A stretch of 64,000 nucleotides of DNA, taken from contig JAIELK010000016.1 in NCBI GenBank assembly GCA_019753175.1, positions 123,258-187,257 on the forward strand, read 5' to 3'. A program made the translations under genes and the position numbers. The DNA is from Hyphomonadaceae bacterium. GTDB lineage: Bacteria > Pseudomonadota > Alphaproteobacteria > Caulobacterales > Aquidulcibacteraceae. The notes below the pieces were generated by a model, which worked only from the letters and a program-made list of their open reading frames with translations, was not told the DNA's origin and searched no databases. The stretch's first letter is position 1. The number at the start of each line of letters is the position of its first letter. This document shows, in pieces, positions 35,318 to 44,222 of the stretch.

Positions 35318-37714
35318 TTGACGACTCTCGCCTTCTTCGGTCAGGACGCGCGCGACGCGGCGGTCCAGCGCCGCATCGCGGCGCTCACCCACGCCGGCGC
35401 GGACGTCACCGCCTTCACGATGCGGCGCGGCGTAGCGTTCGCGACGCCATGGCGCAATGTCGACCTGGGCGAGACCAAGGATGCTGCGTTCGTGCAGCGG
35501 CTTGGCGCACTGGCGCGCGCCAGGCCGATACTCAGAGACCATCGTGATGCTCTCAATCGGGCTCGCGTATTTTACGCACGCAATCTCGACATGCTGGCCT
35601 TGGCGCATTGGGCCAGGCGCATGAGCGGCGCCGATGCGCGCTTGGTCTATGAGTGCCTGGACGTTCATCGCTTTCTTACCCGCCCAGATGTCCTCGGCGC
35701 AGGGCTGCGGGCGCTTGAACGCAGGCTGTTGCTCGACACGGATCGCGTCATCATCAGCTCACCTGCCTTCGCCCGCGAGTATTTTGACAAGCGCCATCCC
35801 GGGTTTGCCCGTACGACACTGATCGAGAATCGCCTGCCTTGGGGTTTCGACTACGGGCCTCGCACCCAAGGGGGCGCGCCGGGGGAGGGAAAGCTGCGTA
35901 TCGGGTGGTTCGGAAACCTCCGTTGCGCGCGCAGCTTCGCCTTGTTGACGTCGCTGGCGCGCGCGTTTCCGGACCGTGTCCAGATCGTGATGCGGGGCGC
36001 GCCGTCACCGGTTTGCCTACCAAACTTCGAGCGCGACATCGCTGGTGTTTCCAACGTGACGTTTGGCGGACGCTACGCTTGGCCGGACGATCTCGGCCCC
36101 ATCTATGGCGGCGTCGACCTAGTGTGGGCGGGGGACTTTCATGATGCGAGCGCCAACTCGAAATGGCTTCTGCCCAACCGGATCTACGAGGGCGGTTACT
36201 ATGGAACCCCTCCGGTCGCGCCCGCAAACAGTGAGACTGGACGTTGGGTCGGCGAACACCAGTTTGGGTTCGTTCTCGACGAGCCGATCGAGCAAACGCT
36301 TCCGGATTTCATCCGCCATGTGAGCAGCGGCGAAATCGCCGACAAGCGCGCGCGATTGCTTGCCGCGCCCGACACGCTTTTCCTCCAGCCGCGGGACGAG
36401 CTTCGCATTGTCTTCGAGGCGCGCCCGGCAAGCCGCAGGGCCTTCGGCGCCACACGGCCCGTCATCCTCATGCTGCTGACGCGGCACCCTTACAGAGAGA
36501 AGAGCGGCCGGGGCTTCATGCTACGACAGCGCATCGAGCAGCTACGGCGCCGGTTTGACACGCGCATCGTCGTTTTCGACCGCGCCGCGAACGACGGTAG
36601 CGATCAGGGTTTGATTTTTGCTCCTTTGGCGAACCTGTCCTCGATCGCGCTGAATGGCTTCAGGTTGAGCGGGCTCCCGCTGCAGACATGGCTCTACTTC
36701 AGCTCGTCGACGCGCCGGCAAGTAGCGGGATTGGCGCGTGCGGTCGGCGCTAGCGCTGTGTATGTTGATATGTTGCGCCTGGCGCCGCTTGCGCAGCGGT
36801 TGCGTGAGCATGTCGCAGTGATCGTTGACTTCGACGATCTGCTCTCTGAACGCTACCGGACAGCCGCGCGAGACAACTATGACCTCATGGGATTCTTGTC
36901 GGACCGCGTCGGGCCCTTAGCGGTGGTGGCGCGTCTGCTGGCCAAGCCGTTGCTCGCTTGGGAAGCGGCGAGGTGCGCCGAATACGAGAAGCAATTGCTG
37001 AAGCGCTGCGACCTGGCGCTGTTCACCTCTCCGCGCGAAGCCGAAGCGATGAAGATCGATGGTGCGCACGTCCTCGCCGCGCCGCCATTGATCGCACCCC
37101 GCATCGGAGCGGGCGCTATAGGACGCCGTCTGATCTTCCTCGGCAATTTGCGTTATGCCGAGAACATCGAGATGCTGCGCACGCTCGCGGCGGCGGCGGC
37201 GGCCATGGCGGCTCGGGGCGGTTGGCCGAGCGATGCGACCATCGAAGCGGTCGGCGATCATTCGCCTGATCTGCCGGCCAAGTTCGATCCGCGCCACTTC
37301 CGGTTTCTGGGGCGTGTGGATGATCTGACAATGCTCGCCGGCGAGGGCGTGTTCCTCGCGCCAGTCACCACGGGCTCCGGCGTCAAGCTCAAGGTGCTGG
37401 ACGGCCTGTCGCTGGGTTGCCCGGTGGTCGCGACGTCAAAGGCGTGCGAGGGCCTTGCCGTGCGGCCTAACCGCGATCTTCTCGTCGCCGGCTCTGCGGA
37501 GGAGACTCTGCGGATTGCCTTGGCGCTGCGCGATCGAACGCGGCTCAAGGCAATGCTGGCGGTCCGTGGCCGCGCGTACTTGGTTCGCACGCACGGCATT
37601 GAGCGCGGTGAGGAGGTGGCGGGCGCGATTGCGTCAGCGATTGCGCGCACTGCCCGACTTCAGCCGACGCAATCTCCCCAGCGGGAGACCGCCGAACGTC
37701 AAGACACGCTGTAA
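35318..37714 (+). CDS. double-domain glycosyltransferase (two GT-B units)
   Basis: 798 aa, about twice a normal GT4 enzyme. The first half (about 1-380) reads as a diverged GT-B fold: TTLAFFGQDARDAAVQRRIA, KLRIGWFGNLRCARSFALL, LLPNRIYEGGYYGTPPVAP. The second half (about 385-790) reads as a GT4-like unit: VILMLLTRHPYREKSGRG, LIFLGNLRYAENIEMLRTLA, GSGVKLKVLDGLSLGCPVVA. It may add two sugars in a row or keep one half for binding. No ATG or GTG fits, so the start is TTG 35318. It overlaps the convergent autokinase gene by 16 bases. Confidence 0.8.
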   Translation: MTTLAFFGQDARDAAVQRRIAALTHAGADVTAFTMRRGVAFATPWRNVDLGETKDAAFVQRLGALARARPILRDHRDALNRARVFYARNLDMLALAHWARRMSGADARLVYECLDVHRFLTRPDVLGAGLRALERRLLLDTDRVIISSPAFAREYFDKRHPGFARTTLIENRLPWGFDYGPRTQGGAPGEGKLRIGWFGNLRCARSFALLTSLARAFPDRVQIVMRGAPSPVCLPNFERDIAGVSNVTFGGRYAWPDDLGPIYGGVDLVWAGDFHDASANSKWLLPNRIYEGGYYGTPPVAPANSETGRWVGEHQFGFVLDEPIEQTLPDFIRHVSSGEIADKRARLLAAPDTLFLQPRDELRIVFEARPASRRAFGATRPVILMLLTRHPYREKSGRGFMLRQRIEQLRRRFDTRIVVFDRAANDGSDQGLIFAPLANLSSIALNGFRLSGLPLQTWLYFSSSTRRQVAGLARAVGASAVYVDMLRLAPLAQRLREHVAVIVDFDDLLSERYRTAARDNYDLMGFLSDRVGPLAVVARLLAKPLLAWEAARCAEYEKQLLKRCDLALFTSPREAEAMKIDGAHVLAAPPLIAPRIGAGAIGRRLIFLGNLRYAENIEMLRTLAAAAAAMAARGGWPSDATIEAVGDHSPDLPAKFDPRHFRFLGRVDDLTMLAGEGVFLAPVTTGSGVKLKVLDGLSLGCPVVATSKACEGLAVRPNRDLLVAGSAEETLRIALALRDRTRLKAMLAVRGRAYLVRTHGIERGEEVAGAIASAIARTARLQPTQSPQRETAERQDTL

Positions 37715-39825
37715 TAAGACTTCGACTGGTACAGGTAGAGCGAGTCCGAGTACGAGGTCCACGTGGGCATCACGCAATTGAGCGCAATGCCGAGAACCTT
37801 GCCGCCAGCGCTGACGGTCTGCTGCACCGCGCTGCGCACCGCGCCGACCGCTGACTTGCCGGCGCGCGCGACGATCACGGTTGTGTCGGCCTGTTGCACC
37901 AGAATCCGCGTTTCGGCCACGGCGAGAATAGGCGCGCTATCAAGGATAATGAGATCGTAGTGGCTGCGGAGTTCGGAGATCAGGCGTCCCATCGCGTCGG
38001 AGCCGAACACGTCCCTTGGCGTGAAACCGCTCATAGCCACGGGCAACACGTCGGCGTCCGAGTTAGGATCGCGCACGATCGCCGAGCGCCAAGGCACTTC
38101 GCCCGCCAATACTTGCAGGAGACCGACCTCGGGGTCGAGATCCACGACGTCGTTGATCGACTGCTTGCGCAAATCGCAGTCCACGAGGATGACGCGTTGG
38201 CCAGACATGGCCGCAACTCTGGCCAAGCACACTGAGATCGTGGTCTTGCCTTCGTCCGGCAACGCCGAGGTGACCGCGACGACCTTCACGGAGAAGTCGA
38301 GCTTCGAGTAGACGATCACCGTACGCAACACACGGAGCGCTTCTGTGAATGCCGACATAGGCCGCCCAATGAGATAGCCGCCGGGATGGCGCTCCGTGGG
38401 AGGCATCTGGCGCATCATGCGCGGCGTGATCGCGGGGATCGAAGCGATGGCCGGGTAGCCGACTTTGCTCTCGAGGTCCTCGGCGTTCTTCACAGACTGA
38501 TCGAAGATTTCCACCGCGACGCCGGCGCCGATGCCCAAGAGCAGGCCCGCGGCGATCGCAAGCGCCAGCGCGATGCGCAGGTTAGGCCATGACGGCCGAA
38601 CCGGCAGCCCCGCGTACGCCAGCAGGCGCGCGTCCGAGGTGTTGAGCTGATCCTGGTCCGCGATTTCCTGATAGCGCTGCAAGTAGCTTTCGTAGACTTC
38701 GCGGCTCGCGGCCGCTTCGCGCTCGAGCTCGCGCAAACGCACGCTTGCGGCGGAATTGCCCGAGAGGTTGACGGTCGCGTCGCGCAGCGACGCGCTCAGG
38801 GTTTCAAGCTCAGCGCGCTTTTCGGAAACGTCGTTGCGCAGGTTGCCAATGGCGCGTTGAATCTCGCGTTCGATCTGCGCTTCGATGTCGCGGCGCTCGG
38901 CCCGGACGGATTGCACCGCCGGATGGGTCTCGAAGTAACGCAACTCCAAGTCCGACTGGCGTTGTGCGATCTCCGCTTCGCGGTTGCGCAGGGTCTGCAC
39001 TGCTTGCGAGTCGATGGCCGCGCCGAGCGACTCCATCGAAGCGCCGGAGCGTCGGCCATCTTCGACTTGTCGATAGCGCGCCTCAGCCGCAGCTAGAGCG
39101 GCTTGCGCCTGCAACACTTGGGTTTGGATGTTGGTGATTTGCTGTTCGGGCAGCGTCGAACCTTGCGCGGACAGCATCCCGGTCTCGACGCGGAAGGTCT
39201 CGGCCGCCGATTCTTTCGCTTGTACGTCTTCGCGCAACTCAGCGAGGCGCCGCGAGAGCCACGTGTTGGCCCGTTGCGCGGTATCGACCCGCTGGTTGAT
39301 CTGGCTGGCGATGTAAACGTCAGCGTAGGTGTTCGCGATCAGCTGCGCGCGCTCGGGATCGGTGGAGCTGGCGGAGATTTCGATGACGTAGGTGAGGCCG
39401 CGTCGTTTGACTTCGATGGCGCCGCCAAGGTCAGCCGCCGGGCCAGCGTTCTCACCAGTCTGCAGGCCGAGCGCTTCATTCAGCTCCTCCATCAGCGCCG
39501 ACGATTGAAGCATCTCGATCTCGGAATCGATCGCAGCGGTATGAAGCGGCAATTGCCCAACGACCGCCTCGTTATCGACCACGCGCTCTTGGCGCGGGTT
39601 CATGATCAGCAGAGCCGTTGCGCTGTAGACCGGCGTCTTCAGCATGAGGAAGGCGAACACCCCCGCAGCGGCTGCAACGCCAGCGATGGTGATGATCAGC
39701 CAGCGCCGCCGCAGCACCTGCGTCACTGCGGTCAGCCCAAACATCTCCGCAAGACCGATCGGCGCAGAGGCGTTCGATGGGTATCCGGCCGGTTGCGGAG
39801 GCGTTTCACGGTTCATCATGTTCAT
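37699..39825 (-). CDS. polysaccharide co-polymerase / tyrosine autokinase (Wzc/ExoP type)
   Basis: 708 aa. N-terminal Wzz domain with a first membrane segment (about 42-61), a long periplasmic coiled-coil region with many Glu/Gln/Arg-rich helices, and a second membrane segment (LRIALALAIAAGLLLGIGAG). The C-terminal BY-kinase has an intact Walker A loop SALPDEGKTTIS, Walker A' VILVDCDLRK and Walker B LIILDSAP. The last residues YSDSLYLYQSKSYYSVS carry five tyrosines, the usual autophosphorylation cluster. It controls chain length and export. ATG 39825 has GGAAGAG upstream; a GTG at 39843 is possible. Confidence 0.92.
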   Translation of the reverse strand: MNMMNRETPPQPAGYPSNASAPIGLAEMFGLTAVTQVLRRRWLIITIAGVAAAAGVFAFLMLKTPVYSATALLIMNPRQERVVDNEAVVGQLPLHTAAIDSEIEMLQSSALMEELNEALGLQTGENAGPAADLGGAIEVKRRGLTYVIEISASSTDPERAQLIANTYADVYIASQINQRVDTAQRANTWLSRRLAELREDVQAKESAAETFRVETGMLSAQGSTLPEQQITNIQTQVLQAQAALAAAEARYRQVEDGRRSGASMESLGAAIDSQAVQTLRNREAEIAQRQSDLELRYFETHPAVQSVRAERRDIEAQIEREIQRAIGNLRNDVSEKRAELETLSASLRDATVNLSGNSAASVRLRELEREAAASREVYESYLQRYQEIADQDQLNTSDARLLAYAGLPVRPSWPNLRIALALAIAAGLLLGIGAGVAVEIFDQSVKNAEDLESKVGYPAIASIPAITPRMMRQMPPTERHPGGYLIGRPMSAFTEALRVLRTVIVYSKLDFSVKVVAVTSALPDEGKTTISVCLARVAAMSGQRVILVDCDLRKQSINDVVDLDPEVGLLQVLAGEVPWRSAIVRDPNSDADVLPVAMSGFTPRDVFGSDAMGRLISELRSHYDLIILDSAPILAVAETRILVQQADTTVIVARAGKSAVGAVRSAVQQTVSAGGKVLGIALNCVMPTWTSYSDSLYLYQSKSYYSVS

Positions 39826-39853
39826 CGGCGCTCTTCCAGGCACGACGCCGGGG

Positions 39854-39881
39854 GTTAACGCCGCCCCACTTGCCGTTAACG
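39854..39881. promoter_or_regulatory. two GTTAACG sites 21 bp apart
   Basis: The heptamer GTTAACG, containing the palindrome GTTAAC, occurs at 39854-39860 and 39875-39881. The spacing is 21 bp, two helical turns, so both face the same side of DNA. The sites lie just upstream of the autokinase gene, suggesting a dimeric regulator. TTAA halves resemble CtrA sites but the spacing is not the CtrA one. Confidence 0.35.
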
Positions 39882-39970
39882 TTTAGCATGCGGGTGAGCG
39901 TTGTGTCGTGTTCTTCCTGGACTATGCACACTTGGCGCCGGGATTTTCGCGGCTCTGCGGCGCCGGTGCT

Positions 39971-40537
39971 TCAGAACAGCCGCTCGCTAATGCGGATGGT
40001 GTCGCCGGGGAGAACAGGCGTGGCGATGGTAAGCTGATAGGCATGTTCGACGGCTTCATTTGCATGCCGAATGAACACGCGACTTCGGTTGGCGCGATAG
40101 GTGAACCCCCCGGCGGTAGCCACGGCATTCAGGACGGTCAGGCCGGCTGAGTAGGGATAGGTGCCCGGCCGCTGCACCTCGCCGAGGATGAAGAAGGGGC
40201 GGTAATTGGCTACCTCAACACTGACATTGGGCTGGCGCACATAGGACTGGAGCTCGGCCTGGAGGCTGCTTGTGAACTCCGCCACCGTCATTCCAGCGGC
40301 GCGAACCTCGCCCACCAGCGGGTAGGCGATCGTACCTTGGGAACCGACCAAGAAGAGTCCGGTCAGGTCCTCTTCATTGAAAACCGTAATGCGCAACTGG
40401 TCGCCGGGCCCGAGCCTGTAATCCTGAGGTTGGGCCTGTTCCGCTGGCGTTGACGGAATGGTGTTGCAGGCAGCGGCGCTCACCCCTCCCAACAGAGCCA
40501 GAACGAGTGCTCGGCGCGTGTGCCAAAATGACGTCAT
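39971..40537 (-). CDS. Wza/GfcE-like polysaccharide export lipoprotein
   Basis: 188 aa. Lipoprotein signal MTSFWHTRRALVLALLGGVS followed by AAAC (Cys24). The polysaccharide-export domain follows (YRLGPGDQLRITVFNEEDLT, YPLVGEVRAAGMTVAEF), then one SLBB-like unit (FFILGEVQRPGTYPYSAGLT, VLNAVATAGGF). It is half the length of Wza and lacks the C-terminal helix that spans the outer membrane, like other short export lipoproteins that may need a partner pore. The barrel at 30161 could be that partner; this is inference. It lies upstream of the autokinase gene on the same strand. Confidence 0.88.
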   Translation of the reverse strand: MTSFWHTRRALVLALLGGVSAAACNTIPSTPAEQAQPQDYRLGPGDQLRITVFNEEDLTGLFLVGSQGTIAYPLVGEVRAAGMTVAEFTSSLQAELQSYVRQPNVSVEVANYRPFFILGEVQRPGTYPYSAGLTVLNAVATAGGFTYRANRSRVFIRHANEAVEHAYQLTIATPVLPGDTIRISERLF

Positions 40538-40573
40538 GTGACAACCCCTGTCGCTTTCTTATGCGATCCGCCG

Positions 40574-41551
40574 CTAGGCGAAAAGGCGTTCGCCTGCAGC
40601 AGTGGCCTGGCGCTGCGGACCGCGGCCGGTCGAGCGCAGCCAAGCCTGCTCGGCAAGTTTGCCCAGCAAATGTCCAGCTACACCGGGCGAGTGAAATGTT
40701 GCGAGAGCCGCCGCGAGATCCCGCGTCTTAACCGCCGTGATCAGCCTCCGCCACTGATAGCGGCAATCCACGCTCAGTCGATGGCTGCGCAGGGCGCGGC
40801 TCTCCTCACGCGAGAGCGGGCGGATGTGTGCGAGCTCATCGTCGCAATCGCGATGGAGCCTTAGATCCTCTTCGCTGTGCGCCTTGCTCAGTGAACCGGG
40901 CCTTTCGATCGAAACATAACCGGCTTCTCCGCAGGTGAGGAAACGAGCGCCGTGCAGAAGCGCGCGGGCGTAGAGATCGTAGTCTTCGCCCAGGCGCAGC
41001 GGCTTGTAGCGAATGCCGTGTGCGTTCAGGAAAGATCGCCGCATCAGCGGCTTCAAGAAGCCGGTGTGAAGCACTCCCGTGATTTCTACACTGTCTCCGA
41101 TCACGAACTCGGTGAATGTCAGTTGGCGCGCCGTCAGCGGCGCCGGCGACCAAGTCGGGCACGAGCGTTCCTCGATCGTGCGGCGGGTTAGCATATCCGC
41201 TACAAGATCGGCATCGGCCCCGAATGCATGCAGGCGCGCTAGCCGGCCTGGCAGCATGTAGTCGTCGGCGTCGAGAACGGTAATCCAAGGCGATGTTGTC
41301 GCGTTGATCGCTGCGTTGCGCGCTATTGCCGGGCCTTGGTTGGCGTCATGGCGCGCCACCGTGACCCTTGAGTCCGTCGCGGCGATCGCCTGCGCAAGCG
41401 CGAACGTCCGATCCTGCGAGGCGTCGTCGATGACGTAAACCTCTGCTGTCTCGGGCTGATCGAGAGCAGAGCGTATCGCTTGCTCGATAGTGGCTTCTGC
41501 CTGGTACGCAGCGATGATGACGGCCGTAGCCGTTGATGGTTCGGCGGTCAT
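40574..41551 (-). CDS. family 2 glycosyltransferase
   Basis: 325 aa GT-A enzyme: TAVIIAAYQAEATIEQAIRS at the N-terminus, VYVIDDASQDRT, and the metal-binding DxD in ITVLDADDYMLPGR. The C-terminal part has LGEDYDLYARALLHGARF, the usual acceptor/base region. Transfers a sugar onto the growing repeat unit; donor unknown. ATG 41551 overlaps the stop of the upstream GT8 gene (ATGA). It is third in the flippase-GT8-GT2 operon. Confidence 0.88.
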   Translation of the reverse strand: MTAEPSTATAVIIAAYQAEATIEQAIRSALDQPETAEVYVIDDASQDRTFALAQAIAATDSRVTVARHDANQGPAIARNAAINATTSPWITVLDADDYMLPGRLARLHAFGADADLVADMLTRRTIEERSCPTWSPAPLTARQLTFTEFVIGDSVEITGVLHTGFLKPLMRRSFLNAHGIRYKPLRLGEDYDLYARALLHGARFLTCGEAGYVSIERPGSLSKAHSEEDLRLHRDCDDELAHIRPLSREESRALRSHRLSVDCRYQWRRLITAVKTRDLAAALATFHSPGVAGHLLGKLAEQAWLRSTGRGPQRQATAAGERLFA

Positions 41552-42471
41552 GCGGACGCGCGCCCGGTGTATCGCGGTCCGCGCCGGAACCATCGCAGCC
41601 GCATCCGCAGGCGGTCGTAGCTATCGATATGGCTGGCGCGCGCGACCTCCGCGAAGAACGGCGTCCGGCGCAAATTCTCCCAGTAGAGCCATGCCCAGGG
41701 GTGCCAAGCGCCGCGTACCCACGGCTTTTCCGGGCCGGTGTAGTGCACGATTCCGGGGAGCGGGCCCTTCAGGCTCTTGTCGGCTGAGAAGCCCTCGGAT
41801 GATTGGCCGACGAACATGTAGCGCTGAATGTTCCAGGCGTTATCCAAGCGTTTCCAACGTCGCCAGAAGACGTAGTTGAGCGCGTCCTGGTCGTTGAACG
41901 CGGGCCGGTGCGCGACCTGGAAATCGAGGGTGGCGGAAAAGGCGTTTTGCGCACGTATTTGGTCGAGGTCCAGCAGCAGAACCCCGGCGTTGAAGTAGCT
42001 GCCGCCGGCGGGAAGGTCCCAGCGTTTTGCGAACGCCGCCTCATCGACGAAGGAGTCGATGGCTGCGCCGATAGGGGCGCCGTCCAAGTCCGCGCGCCAG
42101 ATCTCTCGGATGTCTCGCATCACGATCAGATCGGCATCAAGGTAGATGACGCGCCGCCAGTCCGCGGGCGCTCGTCTCGCGAGCGCCAGCCTGAACAATG
42201 TGGGCCGCTGCAGATGGGTGCGGTCCTGGGGTTGAGCGGGCAGTTCGGGTATCTCGTCGTCCGATATCTCTAACCATGTAAAGCTCGCTTGTGGGGCGAC
42301 GCTCTCGACGCGCAACTGAAGCGGGCGGGCAATGTCCCCATGCAAGACGATGAAGCGAAACCTGCCGTCAGGCGCATGCCGCACTATCGATGCGATAACG
42401 CATGCCGCATGGGGCGCATAGGCAGCGTCGATCCCGAATGCGATATTGATCGGATCAGCCTCGGTGCTCAT
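41548..42471 (-). CDS. family 8 glycosyltransferase
   Basis: 307 aa. The segment NIAFGIDAAYAPHAACVIAS opens the GT8 fold, with DxD in VIYLDADLIVMRDI, then YFNAGVLLLDLDQIRAQNAF, DQDALNYVFWRRWKRLD and IVHYTGPEKPW. These are the hallmarks of retaining GT8 enzymes such as LPS galactosyl/glucosyltransferases. ATG 42471 gives an N-terminus like its two paralogues at 44223 and 45113; GTG 42498, overlapping the flippase stop, would add nine residues. Confidence 0.9.
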   Translation of the reverse strand: MSTEADPINIAFGIDAAYAPHAACVIASIVRHAPDGRFRFIVLHGDIARPLQLRVESVAPQASFTWLEISDDEIPELPAQPQDRTHLQRPTLFRLALARRAPADWRRVIYLDADLIVMRDIREIWRADLDGAPIGAAIDSFVDEAAFAKRWDLPAGGSYFNAGVLLLDLDQIRAQNAFSATLDFQVAHRPAFNDQDALNYVFWRRWKRLDNAWNIQRYMFVGQSSEGFSADKSLKGPLPGIVHYTGPEKPWVRGAWHPWAWLYWENLRRTPFFAEVARASHIDSYDRLRMRLRWFRRGPRYTGRASA

Positions 42472-42494
42472 CGGTCGTCCAAGCCTATGGCCGC

Positions 42495-43991
42495 TCACGT
42501 GTTCGTTCTCGGGCCAAGTGCGCGGCCAGAGAGCCGCTGACGCCAGAATTGTACCAGATCAAGCGCTTCTTGCACTGGGCCGAGGGGACGGCCTGTCATA
42601 AGCCATAGAGCAAACATGGACACCCCGTACGCAACAGCGCCAACAATAACCAGGATGACAATGGTTCCGAGGGTCGGCCTATCGATTCCCAGGTGCTGTA
42701 GCCCGATAACGACAGCGCTCATCAAGGTTACCGAGAGCAAGGTCCGCCAATTCGACACAACCTGAGTGACGGCGCTGACGCCGAGCAGCCGCTGAGCCAG
42801 GAAGATGTCGATGCAGATGCTGATCAGACCGACGAACCAGCGCGCGATGACCACGCCCACAAAGCCGCCCCAGAAGAGGCCACCGAGAATGAGCGGAATG
42901 CGGTAGAAGGGGACGGCAAAATCTCTTTGGAAAATCATCCGCGTTCGCTTGAGGGCCATGGCCGCCCCGGTGAACGTGGACGAGAGGGAATTGAGGGCCA
43001 AGATCGTCGAAAGGACCTGAACGACGATGATCGCCTGCGACCATTGCGGACCAAGCACCAGCATGACCAGGGGTTCTGCGATCAGGGCCAGGCCAACGCC
43101 CACCGGCAGCCCGACCGCGAACATCAGACGTTGAGCGCGGACAAAGGCGGCGCGCAAACGGGGGGGATCGCTTTGCAGGCGCGAAAACGCGGGGAATAGC
43201 ACCGCTGTCAGCGGCGCGGTCGATTCCTGGACGGGCAGGCTCGCTAGGTTTTCACCCACATTGTATTGGCCGAGATCGTGCGTGCCGAGAGCCCGGCCCA
43301 CGATGACTTGGTCGGCGCGTTGGCTGACCGCGCTGACTGCGCTGCCCATGACGAGCCAGATCGAGAACGAGAAGAGGTCGCGTGTGTGCGCGAAACTCAC
43401 GCGCGGGCGATACGGTATCAGAACATACGAGATCAGGACGCTGAGGACTTGGCTGGCTATCGAGCCGATGACCAACGCCCAATAGGTCTGGTATGCGATG
43501 GCAATCCCGATACCGACCAGAAAGCCCGCCAGCTTAGCCGGCACCGCCGCGATAAAGTCCTGCGTGAACGAAAGCCGCCGGTTGAACTCCACCAGCTTGG
43601 GATTGCTCATCGAGCTCAGAACGGTCACGCCGGAGAGGGCATAGATGATGGCGACCAGACGGTCGTCGCGATAGAACGCGGCGAGTGGTTCGGCGGCGAG
43701 CGCTAGAATGCCGGAGACAAGCAGGCCGCGGCAGAGATTCAACGTCCAGGCGGTGTCGAAGTGCTCGCGTTCCGGCGACGGGTGCTGGATCAGTGCGGCC
43801 GCCAGCGACATCTGAGTCAGCGCGCCGACGATCGCGAACGAGGAGGTCGCAAGCGCGACGAGGCCGAAGTCGGCGGGCGTCAGCAGCCGCGCCATCAGCA
43901 GCGTGCTCACTAAGCCGATGATGTTAACGGCGATGCGCGCGCCCGCTGTCCACACCACGCCCTTGGCTAGACGCTTACCCACGCCTTCCAT
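42495..43991 (-). CDS. polysaccharide flippase (Wzx/PST family)
   Basis: 498 aa with 12-14 predicted membrane segments. The start MEGVGKRLAKGVVWTAGARI, then LLTPADFGLVALATSSFAIV, is typical of the PST/MOP flippases that move undecaprenyl-linked repeat units across the inner membrane. First gene of the operon flippase-GT8-GT2, and divergent from the GT8 operon on the other strand; about 230 bases of AT-richer DNA separate them. Confidence 0.9.
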   Translation of the reverse strand: MEGVGKRLAKGVVWTAGARIAVNIIGLVSTLLMARLLTPADFGLVALATSSFAIVGALTQMSLAAALIQHPSPEREHFDTAWTLNLCRGLLVSGILALAAEPLAAFYRDDRLVAIIYALSGVTVLSSMSNPKLVEFNRRLSFTQDFIAAVPAKLAGFLVGIGIAIAYQTYWALVIGSIASQVLSVLISYVLIPYRPRVSFAHTRDLFSFSIWLVMGSAVSAVSQRADQVIVGRALGTHDLGQYNVGENLASLPVQESTAPLTAVLFPAFSRLQSDPPRLRAAFVRAQRLMFAVGLPVGVGLALIAEPLVMLVLGPQWSQAIIVVQVLSTILALNSLSSTFTGAAMALKRTRMIFQRDFAVPFYRIPLILGGLFWGGFVGVVIARWFVGLISICIDIFLAQRLLGVSAVTQVVSNWRTLLSVTLMSAVVIGLQHLGIDRPTLGTIVILVIVGAVAYGVSMFALWLMTGRPLGPVQEALDLVQFWRQRLSGRALGPRTNT

Positions 43992-44117
43992 TCGGAACTG
44001 TTCCTCGACGCGGTCCCGCCCCGGGCGCTCGCCTGCCGGCCTAAAGCGCTACGGTGCGCCGATGGTTGCTGCAAGCAAGTTCCTGACCAACCCACGCAAT
44101 TCGCGTAACCATGATAA

Positions 44118-44145
44118 TTGCATTAAGTAAGCCGTAGCGTAGTAT
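44118..44145 (+). promoter_or_regulatory. candidate promoter for the GT8 operon
   Basis: TTGCAT (44118-44123), a 16-base spacer and TAGTAT (44140-44145), in an AT-rich patch within the region between the divergent flippase and GT8 genes. Each hexamer matches about four of six sigma-70 consensus positions. It lies about 78 bases before the ATG at 44223. Confidence 0.3.
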
Positions 44146-44222
44146 TTGCATCTGGGACTGAGGGCGGCCGTCGGACGAGACGTCGCAGGCTGGCGACCGG
44201 GTAGGGCTTGGCGGCGTTTCGT

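Noticed and set aside
28922..43991. Naming the locus as a holdfast (hfs) cluster.
   Set aside because: The gene types are shared by many exopolysaccharide and capsule loci, and the hfs gene order is not present.
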